A stretch of 64,000 nucleotides of DNA from contig NZ_JAQIOY010000002.1 in NCBI RefSeq assembly GCF_028023555.1, positions 682,001 to 746,000 on the forward strand. The letters run 5' to 3'. The translations under genes were made by a program, and so were the position numbers. The notes under the pieces are model-generated. The model saw only the letters and a list, made by a program, of their open reading frames with translations. It was not told where the DNA came from and did not search any database. Source of the DNA: Thalassococcus_A lentus (lineage in GTDB: Bacteria > Pseudomonadota > Alphaproteobacteria > Rhodobacterales > Rhodobacteraceae). Shown piece by piece: positions 23,626 through 33,700 of this stretch (position 1 is the first letter of the stretch; each line of letters opens with the position of its first letter).

Positions 23626-25437
23626 TCAGGCTGCGTCGTCTTCGGCCTGTTGGCGATGCCAGAGCTGTGCGTATCGTCCCGATTTGGCCAGCAGCGCGTC
23701 ATGCGTGCCTTCTTCGACCACTTCGCCTTTCTCCAGAACCACGATCCTGTCGGCATCGGCAATGGTCGACAGCCGATGTGCGATGGTGATCACCGTGCGT
23801 CCTTCGCCAGCAAGGCGCAGCGCGTCCTGAATGCTGGCTTCCGTTTCGGTATCAAGCGCCGAGGTCGCTTCATCCAGAAGCAGGATCGGCGGGTTCTTGA
23901 GCAGAGTGCGCGCAATGCCAACGCGCTGTTTTTCCCCGCCGGACAGTTTGAGCCCACGTTCGCCCACGGCTGTGTCGTAGCCTTCCGGCAAGGCCTGAAT
24001 AAAGTCGTGGATCTGGGCCGCCTTGGCGGCCTCGACAATTTCGTCCTCGCTGGCTCCGGCTTTGCCATAGGCAATGTTGTAGCGGATTGTGTCGTTAAAG
24101 AGCACGGTATCCTGAGGCACGACCCCGATCACCGCATGCAGGCTGTCCTGCGTCACGTCGCGCACGTCCTGCCCGTCAATGGTCAGCGCGCCGGCCTGAA
24201 CGTCGTAAAACCGGAACAGCAAGCGCCCGATCGTGGATTTCCCGGAGCCCGAAGGCCCAACCAACGCGACGCTTTTCCCAGCCTCGGCCTTGATGGAAAC
24301 GCCTTTCAGGATGGGCCGCGCTGCGTCATACCCAAAGGCCACATCCTTCAGTTCGACAATGCCGCCCTGCACATCAATGTCCGGCGCACCGGGTTTGTCT
24401 GCCACCTCGCGCGGCTGGCCCAAAAGGCCAAACATCTCGCCCATATCGACCAGCGCCTGACGGATTTCACGGTAGACCGTGCCAAGAAAGTTCAGCGGCA
24501 TGGTGATCTGGATCATATAGGCGTTGACCATGACGAAATCGCCGACAGTCAGCGTGCCGTTTTGCACACCCAGCGCCGCCATCACCATGACGATCACCAA
24601 CCCCGAAGTGATCAGTAAGGATTGGCCGAAATTCAGGAAAGCCAGCGATGTGGCTGTCTTGATCGCCGCGCCTTCATAGGCGCGCATGGCACTGTCATAG
24701 CGCTGCGCCTCGCGCTCTTCCGCGCCAAAGTATTTGACCGTTTCAAAGTTCAGCAGGCTGTCGATGGCCTTTTGGTTGGCATCGGTGTCCTGATCATTCA
24801 TCTCACGGCGCAGCTTTACCCGCCATTCGGTGACCTTGAAGGTGAACCAGACATAAAGCGCAATGACCCCCGCGACGACAGCGAGATACCAGATGTCGAA
24901 CAGGAAAAACAAAACTGCGCCCACCAGCAGCAGTTCCAAAATAAGTGGTCCGACGCTGAAGAGCATGAACCGCAACAGGAAATCGACGCCCTTGACCCCA
25001 CGCTCGATGATCCGGCTGAGACCGCCGGTCTTGCGGGTGATATGGTAGCGCATCGAGAGGCGGTGAATATGGGTAAAGGTCTCAAGTGCAAGCGTGCGAA
25101 GCGCGCGCTGCCCAACCTTGGCAAACACCGCGTCCCGCAACTGCTGAAATCCCACCGTCATCAGCCGCGCGACACCATAGGCGATGGTCAGGCCCACTGC
25201 GCCGAGCATCAGGTCAGGCACGTCACCTGACAGGCTGTCGACTGCGCGCTTGTAAAGGATCGGAGTGAAGACCGCGATCAGCTTGGCCAGAATGAGAAAG
25301 GAAAGAGCGATGACGACGCGCTGTTTGACCCAGGGTTTGTCGTCCGGCCAAAGGTACGGGCCCACACGCCGGATGGTACGCCAGCCAGATGCCCGTTCTT
25401 CGCGGGCAATTTCGGCATCGGTCATTTCTGGCGGCAT
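23626..25437 (-). CDS. ATM1-type heavy-metal/glutathione-conjugate ABC exporter
   Basis: Half-transporter of 603 residues with an N-terminal six-helix membrane domain and C-terminal ATPase. The ATM1/HMT1 family signature ETVKYFGAEEREAQRYDSA lies in the coupling region. ATPase motifs are complete: Walker A VGPSGSGKST, signature LSGGEKQRVGIARTLL, Walker B ILLLDEATSALD and the H-loop in IAHRLST. Bacterial homologues export glutathione polysulfides or metal-glutathione complexes; NaAtm1 of Novosphingobium is the structural reference. The start at 25437 is preceded by AGGAG at 7 bases. It is a homodimer by family precedent. Confidence 0.92.
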   Translation of the reverse strand: MPPEMTDAEIAREERASGWRTIRRVGPYLWPDDKPWVKQRVVIALSFLILAKLIAVFTPILYKRAVDSLSGDVPDLMLGAVGLTIAYGVARLMTVGFQQLRDAVFAKVGQRALRTLALETFTHIHRLSMRYHITRKTGGLSRIIERGVKGVDFLLRFMLFSVGPLILELLLVGAVLFFLFDIWYLAVVAGVIALYVWFTFKVTEWRVKLRREMNDQDTDANQKAIDSLLNFETVKYFGAEEREAQRYDSAMRAYEGAAIKTATSLAFLNFGQSLLITSGLVIVMVMAALGVQNGTLTVGDFVMVNAYMIQITMPLNFLGTVYREIRQALVDMGEMFGLLGQPREVADKPGAPDIDVQGGIVELKDVAFGYDAARPILKGVSIKAEAGKSVALVGPSGSGKSTIGRLLFRFYDVQAGALTIDGQDVRDVTQDSLHAVIGVVPQDTVLFNDTIRYNIAYGKAGASEDEIVEAAKAAQIHDFIQALPEGYDTAVGERGLKLSGGEKQRVGIARTLLKNPPILLLDEATSALDTETEASIQDALRLAGEGRTVITIAHRLSTIADADRIVVLEKGEVVEEGTHDALLAKSGRYAQLWHRQQAEDDAA

Positions 25438-25546
25438 CGCGCGTCTCCTGTCTTGTCCTGCACCCCTATCGTTTGAACGCAGCAACCGCCAGCCCCGGGG
25501 GCTGCACTTTGGACGCGGACAAAGACCATGCGGACCACATCAAATA

Positions 25547-25567
25547 GGCGCGCGTCCTCAGCGCGCC
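25547..25567 (-). terminator. Hairpin downstream of LysM gene
   Basis: GGCGCGC (25547-25553) and GCGCGCC (25561-25567) form a perfect GC stem with a 7-base loop about 80 bases past the LysM stop on the reverse strand. Only a short TATTT follows, so termination is possible but not certain. Confidence 0.45.
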
Positions 25568-25647
25568 AAGACCATCGGAGCCGAAATGTATGAATTTTTG
25601 GCCAAGCGACCTGCCCGGCTGCCCGCAAGTCCGCCGGGTTGGTTCAA

Positions 25648-27216
25648 TCAGTCCTCGGGCAGATCGAAAATCTGACCGGGGTAGATCAGGTCCGGGTTGC
25701 GAATACGATCCTTGTTGGCTTTGAAAACCTTGACGTATTCCACGCCCTCACCATAGCGATCCTGCGCAATGGCCCAGAGCGTCGCGCCCGGCTGCACGGT
25801 GACCGACCGCACCGGTCCCTCGCCTGCGGCTGCGGCTTCGAGCACTTCGGGGCTTTCGCGCAAAAACGGGCTTTCGACCCGCGCCGTCACGTCGCCGGTT
25901 TCATCGATCTGATCGACACGCAACGTGTAGGTTCCGGTATCGACTTGCGGCAGCGTGATCCTCCAACGGCCGTCGCCTTCGATGCGGCTGTCGGTTAGCG
26001 GCTTGTTGTCCAGATAGACCCGGACATAGCCGCTTGTATCGCCGCGCCCGGACAACAACACTTCACCTTCGGCATCATAGCTGATGGCATCCAAAGCAAC
26101 ATCGCCCGGCGCAAGTGGGGCCGACTGCAGAACTTCAACGCCGCGAGCGCTGCTCAGCAACACTGCGGGCGCGGAAGGCGCGGCAGGTTCGGCCACATCC
26201 GCTACCTTGGGCGGCGCGGCTGGCTGGCGTTCCGGCGCGGCGTCTTGCTTGGCGACAGACACGCCCGGTTCAGCAGGGATTTCAGCGGGTGCGGCAGGTG
26301 CCGCCGGATCCGCCAGAGCGGCCTCGACCTGTGCGGGCGCCGCCAGATCGTCACCGGCATCCGGATCGACCATCGCCATTTCCAGTGCTGCCACGACCTC
26401 GGCCTCTTCTTCAGTCTGTTCGGGATCAGCCTCGGCCAACGCTTCCTGCTCTGCAGGCACGGCGTCTGTGGCATCTGCAGCCACTGCTGTCTCTTCAGCA
26501 ACCGGATCATTTTCGACAACCGGCTCTGCTTCGCCCTGATCATCAGCCTGAACTTCGGCCTCAACGATCACGTCCGCTTCGGCCTGGTCAACGGCAGCCT
26601 CGGCTACGGTGTCGGCCGGTTGCTCGGGCGCATCCTCAACAGCCTCGGCAACGGCCTCCGGCTCTGCTTCTGTGTCCTCAGGCACGGCCTCGGCCACCGG
26701 CTCGGGCGCAACCGGATTGGGTGCAATGATGACCTCTTCGTCAGACATCACCACCACGTCGCCCAAAGTCTGTCTCAGGCTCAGCACACGTGCGTTTGCA
26801 GAAGGTGGCAAATCCAGAAACCCTGTAAAGCCGCCACCGGGCGACACTTCAGCCGCGGCCAGCATCGATCCGTCCACCATGAAGTCGACCATGGCTCCGG
26901 GCGCGCCCTTGCCTGCCACCAGCGTCAGCCCTTCAGGCTCCACACGCACCAAATCAAAAACCGGCGAGGCCACGGTTGCGACGGCGGCGGGCTCCTCCGG
27001 TTTGTCCGGAACTGCTGCGATCTCCTTGTCAGAAACAACCGCCACTTCGGCCGGGGTCTCATCCAGGCCCTTTTCGGCAGGCTGCACCAAAGCAACCGGC
27101 TCTTGAGGGGCAGAACGCCGTTGCGACAGATCCAGCACGCCAGTGGCGACGGCAACACCGACGGCACCGGCCGTACCCAGCCCGCCCCACAGGCTATAAG
27201 CGGCGATCTTGCTCAT
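25648..27216 (-). CDS. LysM domain protein with long acidic low-complexity region
   Basis: 522-residue envelope protein. A hydrophobic segment (residues ~4-28) probably anchors it in the inner membrane. Residues ~160-330 are alanine/glutamate/proline-rich repeats (AVAEAVEDAPEQP-like), likely an extended spacer. After Ig-like strands (GDTSGYVRVYLDNKPL) comes a C-terminal LysM peptidoglycan-binding domain, ATLWAIAQDRYGEGVEYV to PDLIYPGQIFDLP. Such proteins connect membrane and cell wall in Rhodobacteraceae, but the specific role is unknown. The start at 27216 has AAAGGG. It diverges from the LOG-family gene. Confidence 0.88.
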   Translation of the reverse strand: MSKIAAYSLWGGLGTAGAVGVAVATGVLDLSQRRSAPQEPVALVQPAEKGLDETPAEVAVVSDKEIAAVPDKPEEPAAVATVASPVFDLVRVEPEGLTLVAGKGAPGAMVDFMVDGSMLAAAEVSPGGGFTGFLDLPPSANARVLSLRQTLGDVVVMSDEEVIIAPNPVAPEPVAEAVPEDTEAEPEAVAEAVEDAPEQPADTVAEAAVDQAEADVIVEAEVQADDQGEAEPVVENDPVAEETAVAADATDAVPAEQEALAEADPEQTEEEAEVVAALEMAMVDPDAGDDLAAPAQVEAALADPAAPAAPAEIPAEPGVSVAKQDAAPERQPAAPPKVADVAEPAAPSAPAVLLSSARGVEVLQSAPLAPGDVALDAISYDAEGEVLLSGRGDTSGYVRVYLDNKPLTDSRIEGDGRWRITLPQVDTGTYTLRVDQIDETGDVTARVESPFLRESPEVLEAAAAGEGPVRSVTVQPGATLWAIAQDRYGEGVEYVKVFKANKDRIRNPDLIYPGQIFDLPED

Positions 27217-27337
27217 GGCAGCAACCCTTTCGAAAGCGGTGCCTTTTTACCTTGCAACCGCATGCAGCTAGCTGTGTATATCAAGGGCATACGTCGCGGT
27301 CAAAACCGCTGTAAAACCGGCCTCAAGGAGCCCTGTA

Positions 27338-27889
27338 ATGACCCTGAAATCCGTCTGTGTCTACTGTGGGTCCCGCAATGGGCGCGAAGCTGAATATGCC
27401 GATCAGGCCACGGCGCTTGGCAGCGCCTTGGCGCAGGAAGGCTGGCGGCTGGTCTACGGTGCCGGGGATGTTGGCCTGATGGGCACCGTTGCGCGCGCTG
27501 CGCAGGACGCAGGCGGTGAAACCTTTGGCGTCATCCCGACCCATCTTTTGGAATGGGAAGTCGGAAAACGCGACCTGAGCACCTTTATCATCACAGAAAC
27601 GATGCATGAGCGAAAAAAAGTCATGCTGATGAACGCGGATGCGGTGGTGGTCATGCCCGGCGGGGCCGGTTCGCTCGACGAATTTTTCGAGGTGCTGACA
27701 TGGCGGCAACTGGGTTTGCACAACAAACCGATCGTTCTTCTGGACGTTCTGGGGTACTGGGGACCGCTGCGCGGTTTGCTGAGCCATGTTGTCGATCACG
27801 GCTTTGCTGACGCGTCACTGCTGGATTTTGTTCAGACCGGTGTGTCCTGCGAAGAGGTCATGGCTATCCTGCGCCGCGCCTTGTCCTGA
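27338..27889 (+). CDS. LOG family protein (cytokinin riboside phosphoribohydrolase-like)
   Basis: 183-residue Rossmann-fold protein of the TIGR00730/LOG family, which hydrolyses the N-glycosidic bond of nucleoside 5'-monophosphates; plant and some bacterial members activate cytokinins. Motifs: VYCGSRNG, VYGAGDVGLMG, MHERKKVMLMNAD and PGGAGSLDEFFEVLTW, where the usual PGGxGTxxE has Ser for Thr. In bacteria most members likely act in nucleotide turnover. The 3' end overlaps the convergent rarD by 58 bp. Confidence 0.92.
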   Translation: MTLKSVCVYCGSRNGREAEYADQATALGSALAQEGWRLVYGAGDVGLMGTVARAAQDAGGETFGVIPTHLLEWEVGKRDLSTFIITETMHERKKVMLMNADAVVVMPGGAGSLDEFFEVLTWRQLGLHNKPIVLLDVLGYWGPLRGLLSHVVDHGFADASLLDFVQTGVSCEEVMAILRRALS

Positions 27890-28758
27890 GCCAGCGCATT
27901 GGCCGAATAAAGCGCCAGCGCGACCCAGATCAGCGCAAAGGTGACGGCGTGGACGATGCCAAAGGGCTCTGAGAACACCAGAACGGCGCAAAGAAACTGA
28001 AGCGTCGGATTGATGAACTGCACCAATCCGACGGTCGCCAGCCGGACCTGCTGTGCCCCGCGCGAAAACAGCACCAGCGGAAAGGCCGTAATAAACCCGG
28101 AAAAGACCAGCAGCGCCGAAGTTGCGATATCCTGCCCAAACACTCCGGGGCTGGGTACGTCGCGGCCCAGATGCAGCCACATCAGCCAACCCAGCGCGAA
28201 TGGCATCAGCACCAGCACCTCGGCTGTGACACTGACGACGGGGCCTGCGGCCATCTGCTTTTTGATCAGGCCATACAAACCGAAGGTAAAGGCGAGGATC
28301 AGCGAAATCCAAGGTGCAACACCCTGCCCGACCGTCAGAACGCAAACCGCAACACAGGCCAGTGCCACCGCCAGCCATTGCGCCCGGCTGAGGGTTTCGC
28401 GCAAAACAATCACCCCCAACAGCACGGCAACCAGTGGAAAAATGTAGTAGCCCAAAGCGGTTTCCGTGACCCGGTCAATTTGAACCGACAGGATGAAAAG
28501 GCCCCAGTTGATGGAAATCATGATCGCCGACACCAAGGTGATCCATAGGGCCCGTACCGAGCCCAAGGCCATCCCCAATGCCTTGACCCGACCCTGCGCG
28601 GCCAGCAAGGCCAAAAAGATAATCGCAGACCACAGCGTACGATGCGCCAGTAATTCGGGTGGCGGGACGTGGATCAAAAGCTTGTAGTAAAGCGGCGAAA
28701 GCCCCCAGATCACACAGGCCGCACAAAGTGCGACAACACCGCTGCGAGCCTGATCCAT
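27832..28758 (-). CDS. rarD: EamA family transporter RarD
   Basis: Ten-helix drug/metabolite transporter superfamily permease of 308 residues. The N-terminal repeat CAACVIWGLSPLYYKLL and the segments RTLWSAIIFLALLA, INWGLFILSVQ and YYIFPLVAVLLGV match the RarD subfamily (chloramphenicol-sensitive protein family). The transported substrate is unknown. Its 3' end overlaps the LOG gene on the opposite strand by 58 bp, so the C-terminal ~19 residues are encoded antisense to LOG. Confidence 0.9.
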   Translation of the reverse strand: MDQARSGVVALCAACVIWGLSPLYYKLLIHVPPPELLAHRTLWSAIIFLALLAAQGRVKALGMALGSVRALWITLVSAIMISINWGLFILSVQIDRVTETALGYYIFPLVAVLLGVIVLRETLSRAQWLAVALACVAVCVLTVGQGVAPWISLILAFTFGLYGLIKKQMAAGPVVSVTAEVLVLMPFALGWLMWLHLGRDVPSPGVFGQDIATSALLVFSGFITAFPLVLFSRGAQQVRLATVGLVQFINPTLQFLCAVLVFSEPFGIVHAVTFALIWVALALYSANALAQDKARRRIAMTSSQDTPV

Positions 28759-28872
28759 ACGTGCCTCCTGCCTATGGCTCTATGCCTGTGTTGCGGTCAG
28801 GTCCAGAAAAACCGGTGAGTTGTCATTTGATTGTCTCGGGCTCGGCCTTCCCTGCGCGTGGGGTTGCACAAC

Positions 28873-28902
28873 GAAAACGGGGCGCGGCCACGCCGCACCC
28901 CG
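28873..28902 (-). terminator. Terminator of sodB
   Basis: CGGGGCGCGGC (28878-28888) and GCCGCACCCCG (28892-28902) form an 11-bp stem that is complete on the reverse-strand RNA with one U-G pair, followed by TTTTCG on that strand. It begins 24 bases past the superoxide dismutase stop. Confidence 0.85.
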
Positions 28903-28926
28903 CAAAACTTGACTGTCCGGAACGGA

Positions 28927-29535
28927 TCAGGCGCTGGCCAAACGGGCCGCGACGTTTTCCCAGTTCACGAGATTGTCGAGGAAGTTGGCAAGGTAGGCCG
29001 GACGCTTGTTGCGGAAATCGATGTAGTAGGAATGTTCCCATACATCGCAGCCCAGCAGCGCGGTCTGACCAAAGCACAGCGGGTTCACGCCGTTTTCTGT
29101 CTTGGTCACCTTCAGGGTGCCGTCTGTGTCTACAACAAGCCAAGCCCAACCCGAGCCGAACTGACCCGCGCCTGCAGCCGAGAACTGTTCCTTGAACGTC
29201 TCAACGCTGCCAAAGCCGTCCTTGAGACGCGCTTCCAGCTCACCGGGCATACCGCCGGTACCGGGACCCATCATTTCCCAGAACTGGGTGTGGTTCCAAT
29301 GCTGCGAAGCATTGTTGAAAATGCCGTTCTGAGCGACCGCGCCAGCATCATAGGTGCCCTTGACGATCTCTTCGACGGATTTGCCTTCCCACTCAGTGCC
29401 TGCAATCAGCTTGTTGCCGTTGTCCACATAGGCCTTGTGGTGGATGTCGTGGTGATACTCCAGCGTCTCCTGGCTCATGCCTTTGGAGGCTAGCGCGTCG
29501 TGTGCGTAGGGAAGGTCGGGAAGTTCAAATGCCAT
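28927..29535 (-). CDS. sodB: Superoxide dismutase (Fe/Mn type)
   Basis: Dismutates superoxide to oxygen and hydrogen peroxide. 202 residues, standard length. Metal ligands are His28 in EYHHDIHHKAYV, a His in NASQHWNHTQFW, and the Asp/His of DVWEHSYYIDF. GAGAGQFGSGWAWLV is the usual active-site helix. Fe-type is favoured by AAGAGQFGSGW (Gln in this helix, as in SodB). The start at 29535 follows GAGGGGTGAG; a 10-codon extension is unsupported. It is monocistronic, with its own terminator. Confidence 0.96.
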   Translation of the reverse strand: MAFELPDLPYAHDALASKGMSQETLEYHHDIHHKAYVDNGNKLIAGTEWEGKSVEEIVKGTYDAGAVAQNGIFNNASQHWNHTQFWEMMGPGTGGMPGELEARLKDGFGSVETFKEQFSAAGAGQFGSGWAWLVVDTDGTLKVTKTENGVNPLCFGQTALLGCDVWEHSYYIDFRNKRPAYLANFLDNLVNWENVAARLASA

Positions 29536-29657
29536 GGTCTCACCCCTCGTTGTGTTGTGGCGCATTCACTCGCATACCTGTGCCGACGCCCCGCTGGCGT
29601 CAAGGGGCTTTGCACCCGAGACACAGACAATCTGACGATCAAAGCGCCTTGAGCGCC

Positions 29658-30077
29658 TTATTTTGCGACCTTTACTTTACATGTCCCAGAGGCGTGAAAG
29701 TTATTGGCATAGCCCAAAGGCGTTGCATTGAGCTGCAGCTTTCCTTCGGACTTCACATAGGTCGCCCGGTAGTTCATCTTGGCCCGCTGGTTCGATCTGC
29801 TCTTGGTCACGACAACCCATGATACTGTCATGCGTTTGTCATTGTTCTTGACCAGTTTGCCCTGCATCGGTTGGCGGTCGTTGTTGTACAGAATGATTGG
29901 ATCGGACACGATCACTTCGTCGGTTTTTTCGTTGTGCCCGATGAACAGCACCGATGGCAGCCAACCCCTGTTGCTGCGGTTCTGATCAATTTCACACTGG
30001 TAAGTCACGGTTTTTGCAACGGCGGGCGCGGCGAAAGCGGCAATAGCCAAACCAACAATAGCGAAAGTCTTTTTCAC
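29658..30077 (-). CDS. Small secreted protein of unknown function
   Basis: 139-residue product with a clear signal peptide (KKTFAIVGLAIAAFAAPAVA, cleavage before KTVTYQC). The mature part is basic, beta-rich and has two cysteines, in TYQCEID near the start and SGTCKVKVAK at the end, which could form a disulfide joining the termini. No family recognised. The start is GTG at 30077, with AGGAG 6 bases upstream; this gives a proper signal peptide, unlike the longer frame to 30170. The ribosome site is folded in a hairpin (30084-30100). Confidence 0.75.
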   Translation of the reverse strand: MKKTFAIVGLAIAAFAAPAVAKTVTYQCEIDQNRSNRGWLPSVLFIGHNEKTDEVIVSDPIILYNNDRQPMQGKLVKNNDKRMTVSWVVVTKSRSNQRAKMNYRATYVKSEGKLQLNATPLGYANNFHASGTCKVKVAK

Positions 30078-30083
30078 GGGAAG

Positions 30084-30100
30084 CTCCTGTTTTTCAGGAG
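30084..30100 (-). promoter_or_regulatory. Hairpin sequestering the ribosome-binding site
   Basis: On the reverse-strand transcript CTCCTG pairs with CAGGAG across an A5 loop. The CAGGAG arm is the ribosome site of the small secreted protein gene, so the 6-bp stem would hide it. This could give temperature- or ligand-dependent translation, but six pairs is short. Confidence 0.45.
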
Positions 30101-30229
30101 AAAATAAGCATTCAACCAGAGGGCGCAAGTCAAAAGTGACGTTATTTGACGTCAGACCTAACCGCGTCAATGATGCTGCTCATGTCAAAGGCAGCGGCCA
30201 CGTTCAACGCACGCAGCCACCGGCCAATA

Positions 30230-30796
30230 TCAGAAAAAGTCGACTGCCGACGCCGGATCAGATGCAACGCTCAGAAGATCAAACATGTACCGCGCCACAG
30301 ACCGGAAGCAGACCACATGAACCGTTTCCTGATCTTCCATCCAGAAGGCCCCCGCGACCTGTGCAAAGCGGGTCCGGCGAACCATGCCGGGCTCAAAGGC
30401 ACCCGGCGCCATATCCACCGGAGCCAGTTTGGCAATCACTTCGCGTGCGGCCGGCCCACGCAGGGAAAACATCGCGCGGGCGTCCGATACATTGACGGCA
30501 AGGGCGTGCACTTTGCCCAATGACTTGGTCAATTTGGCCAGCGCCGCGTCTACCTCGGCGTAGGGGACCAACAGCATGGCTTCGTCCGGGGACATCCACA
30601 AAACGCCCTGCTCCTCTTGCACTGATGCGCCGCGGATGTCCGGCATGGTTTGGCCAGTGGCCGCCTTGATGGCCTTTTTCACAGCTGCATCAGACAAGTC
30701 CGCCCGAAGCGTGATCATACCCTGCAAAGGAGCCTCAGACAGGTGCACCAAGCCGTCAAACGCGCTGCCGCCGAGCGGCTGTACTGCTTCAGACAT
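30230..30796 (-). CDS. soxG: Sarcosine oxidase subunit gamma
   Basis: Smallest structural subunit besides delta of the four-subunit sarcosine oxidase, which oxidatively demethylates N-methylglycine to glycine with tetrahydrofolate as formaldehyde acceptor. 188 residues; GcvT-like segments are visible (MSPDEAMLLVP, MFSLRGPAAREVIAKLAPVD, GMVRRTRFAQV). The start at 30796 has GGGGAGAAG and overlaps the soxA stop by 8 bp, indicating coupling. It is the last gene of soxDAG. Confidence 0.92.
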   Translation of the reverse strand: MSEAVQPLGGSAFDGLVHLSEAPLQGMITLRADLSDAAVKKAIKAATGQTMPDIRGASVQEEQGVLWMSPDEAMLLVPYAEVDAALAKLTKSLGKVHALAVNVSDARAMFSLRGPAAREVIAKLAPVDMAPGAFEPGMVRRTRFAQVAGAFWMEDQETVHVVCFRSVARYMFDLLSVASDPASAVDFF

Positions 30797-33700
30797 TTTG
30801 CTTCTCCCCTTCGGGGTCATAGAAAACCGGGCTGACAATCGTGGCCTTCATCTCGGTTTCGCCGTCTTCCTTGATGAAGGAAATCACCTCGCCCATTCTG
30901 TCAGGCCCGTTCAGCACCAGACCCATGGCGATGCCCTTGTCCAGAGTTGGTGAATAGTAGCTGGATGTAACCCGCCCTTGGGTGTTGCGCTGTCCGTTGT
31001 CGTTGGTTCCGTCCGCCGCTGCATAGGCACCATCCGGCAGCACCGATCCGTCCAGCGTTTCCAGACCAACCAGCTGCCAACGGTTCGGGTCTGTCATATG
31101 GCTGCGCTGTTGCGCCCGTTTGCCCAAATAGTCTTCTTTCTTTTTGGACAGCGCCCAGTGCAGGCCCAGATCCTGAGGGATGATTGTGCCATCGGTTTCA
31201 TCGCCGATCATGATGAAGCCCTTTTCGGCCCGCATCACGTGCAACGCTTCGGTGCCATAGGGGGTCGCGTTCCATTCGGCGCCCTGCTCCATCAGCATGT
31301 CCCAAAATGCACGGCCCTGATTGGCCGGAACCGCGATTTCGTAGGACAGCTCGCCCGAGAACGAAATGCGGAAAACCCGCGCCTGAATGCCACCAAGGGT
31401 GCCGTCTGCCCACTGCATGAAAGGCAGTGTTTCCTTGGACACATCCATCCCGCCCAGCTTTTCCAGCAGCTTGCGCGCGTTCGGGCCGACCACGGCGATC
31501 TGTGCGTATTGCTCAGTGGCGTTCACGGTCCAGACTTTCCAGTCCCACCATTCGGTTTGCAGCCACTCTTCCATGTGCCCATGGATGCGGTCCGCGCCGC
31601 CGGTGGTGGTGTGGCAAAGCCATGTGTCTTCATCCAGACGCGCCACGACACCATCGTCCGTCAGGAACCCGTTTTCCGTACACATCAAACCATAGCGGCA
31701 TTTGCCGATGGGCAGTGTGCTCATCATGTTGGTGTACATCATGTCGAGGAAACGGCCCGCGTCAGGCCCCTTGACGATGATCTTGCCGAGCGTTGAGGCA
31801 TCCAGCAGTCCAAGGCTGTCACGGGTCGCTTTGATTTCCCGATTGACCGCATCGTGCACGCTTTCCCCCGCGCGCTGGAAGCAATAGGGCCGGCGCCAGT
31901 GGCCGACAGGCTCCCAATGGGCTCCGTTTGTCTCGTGCCATTCATGGATCGGCGTGCGCCGGATTGGTTGGAATACGTCGCCGCGCGCCTCACCGCCGAT
32001 CGCGCCCATGGAAATGGGTGTGTAAGGTGGACGGAATGTGGTCGTTCCAACCTGTGGGATCGCTTCGTTCAGAGCATTAGAAAGCGTCGCAAGACCATTG
32101 ATATTGCTCAGTTTACCCTGATCCGTTGCCATGCCGAGCGTGGTGTAGCGCTTGGTGTGTTCGACGCTCTCAAAGCCTTCTCGCGCCGCCAGCTGCACAT
32201 CGCTGACCTTTACGTCATTCTGGTAGTCCAGCCAGGCTTTGGCGCGCAGATCACGGCTTGCGCCCTGCGGCATAAGCCAGACCGGTACAAGCGCGGCCTC
32301 ATCCTCGGAAACGGCTTCGGGGGCCTTGGTGCGCTTGGGTTTGAAACCAGCCATCTTGGCAGCAGCTTTGCCGACTGCATCACCATCCAGAACACCCTGC
32401 GCCAGACCCATGTAGCCATTGGCGCTGCCTGCAACGCTGACAAAGGCTGCGCCATCGGCGCCGGTGGGCGCGCGATCGGCATCTGGCCGGAAGAAGGCCT
32501 GCTCATCGTCCCATGTCAGCTTGCCGCCGCAGTGCGACCACAGGTGCACAACCGGAGACCAGCCACCGGACATGGCCACCACGTCACAGGGGATTTCTTC
32601 GAGCATGGCGCCAGAGCCCGCTTGATCGCACATGTAGACACTGCTGACGCGCTTGCCGCCCTTGACCTTGGCGATGCCGCGTCCGACTTCGACCCGGATG
32701 CCCTGATCCCTTGCCGCTTGCATCAAAGCCCCGCCCCCATTGGGGCGCGCATCGATAATGGCCGGAACCGCGAGACCGGCGGCCTTGAGGGCCAGTGCTG
32801 TGCGATAAGCATCGTCATTGTTGGTCACGACAACCGTGCGGTCACCCGGTACCACACCGTAGTTCACGACATAGTCGCGCACCGCAGAGGCCAGCATGAC
32901 GCCGGGAATATCGTTGCCTGCAAAGGACAAAGGCCGTTCGATTGCGCCTGTTGCGGTGACAATCTGCGCCGCGCGAATGCGCCACAACCGGTGCCGCGGC
33001 CCGTCCATCTGCGGGGCGTGATCTGTCAGGCGCTCGTAGCCCAGAACATACCCGTGATCATAAACCCCAGCGCCCATGGTCCGGCTGCGGACCGTGACGT
33101 TTGGCATGGCCTGCAGGGCGGCAAGCGTTTCGTCGATCCATGCCTCGGGTGCCTGACCGTCAATGGAACCGCCATCCACAGGTGCACGGCCGCCCCAATG
33201 GGCGTTCTGCTCAATCAGCAAAACCTTGGCGCCCGCATCCCCAGCAGCCTTGGCTGCCTGCAATCCGGCAACACCGCCGCCAATCACCAGAACATCAACG
33301 AATGCGTAGAAATGTTCATAGGTGTCGGGATCACGGGTTTCCGGATCCGGCGCCCGGCCCAGACCCGCCGACTGGCGGATGAAAGGCTCGTAGACGTGTT
33401 TCCACAGCGGACGCGGGTGAATGAACATCTTGTAGTAGAAGCCCGCAGGCAGGAACCGCGACAGATGGGTGTTTACCGCGCCCACGTCAAACTCAAGGCT
33501 GGGCCAATGGTTCTGCGAGGTCGCCGCCAAACCGTCAAACAACTCGGTGGTGGTTGCCCGGGCGTTTGGCTCGTGCGCCGTACCCTTGCCCAGATTTACG
33601 AGGGCATTCGGCTCTTCGGCACCCGAGGCCACGACACCGCGCGGACGGTGGTATTTGAAGCTTCGGCCCATCAGCATCTGGTCTTCGCCCAGCAAAGCCG

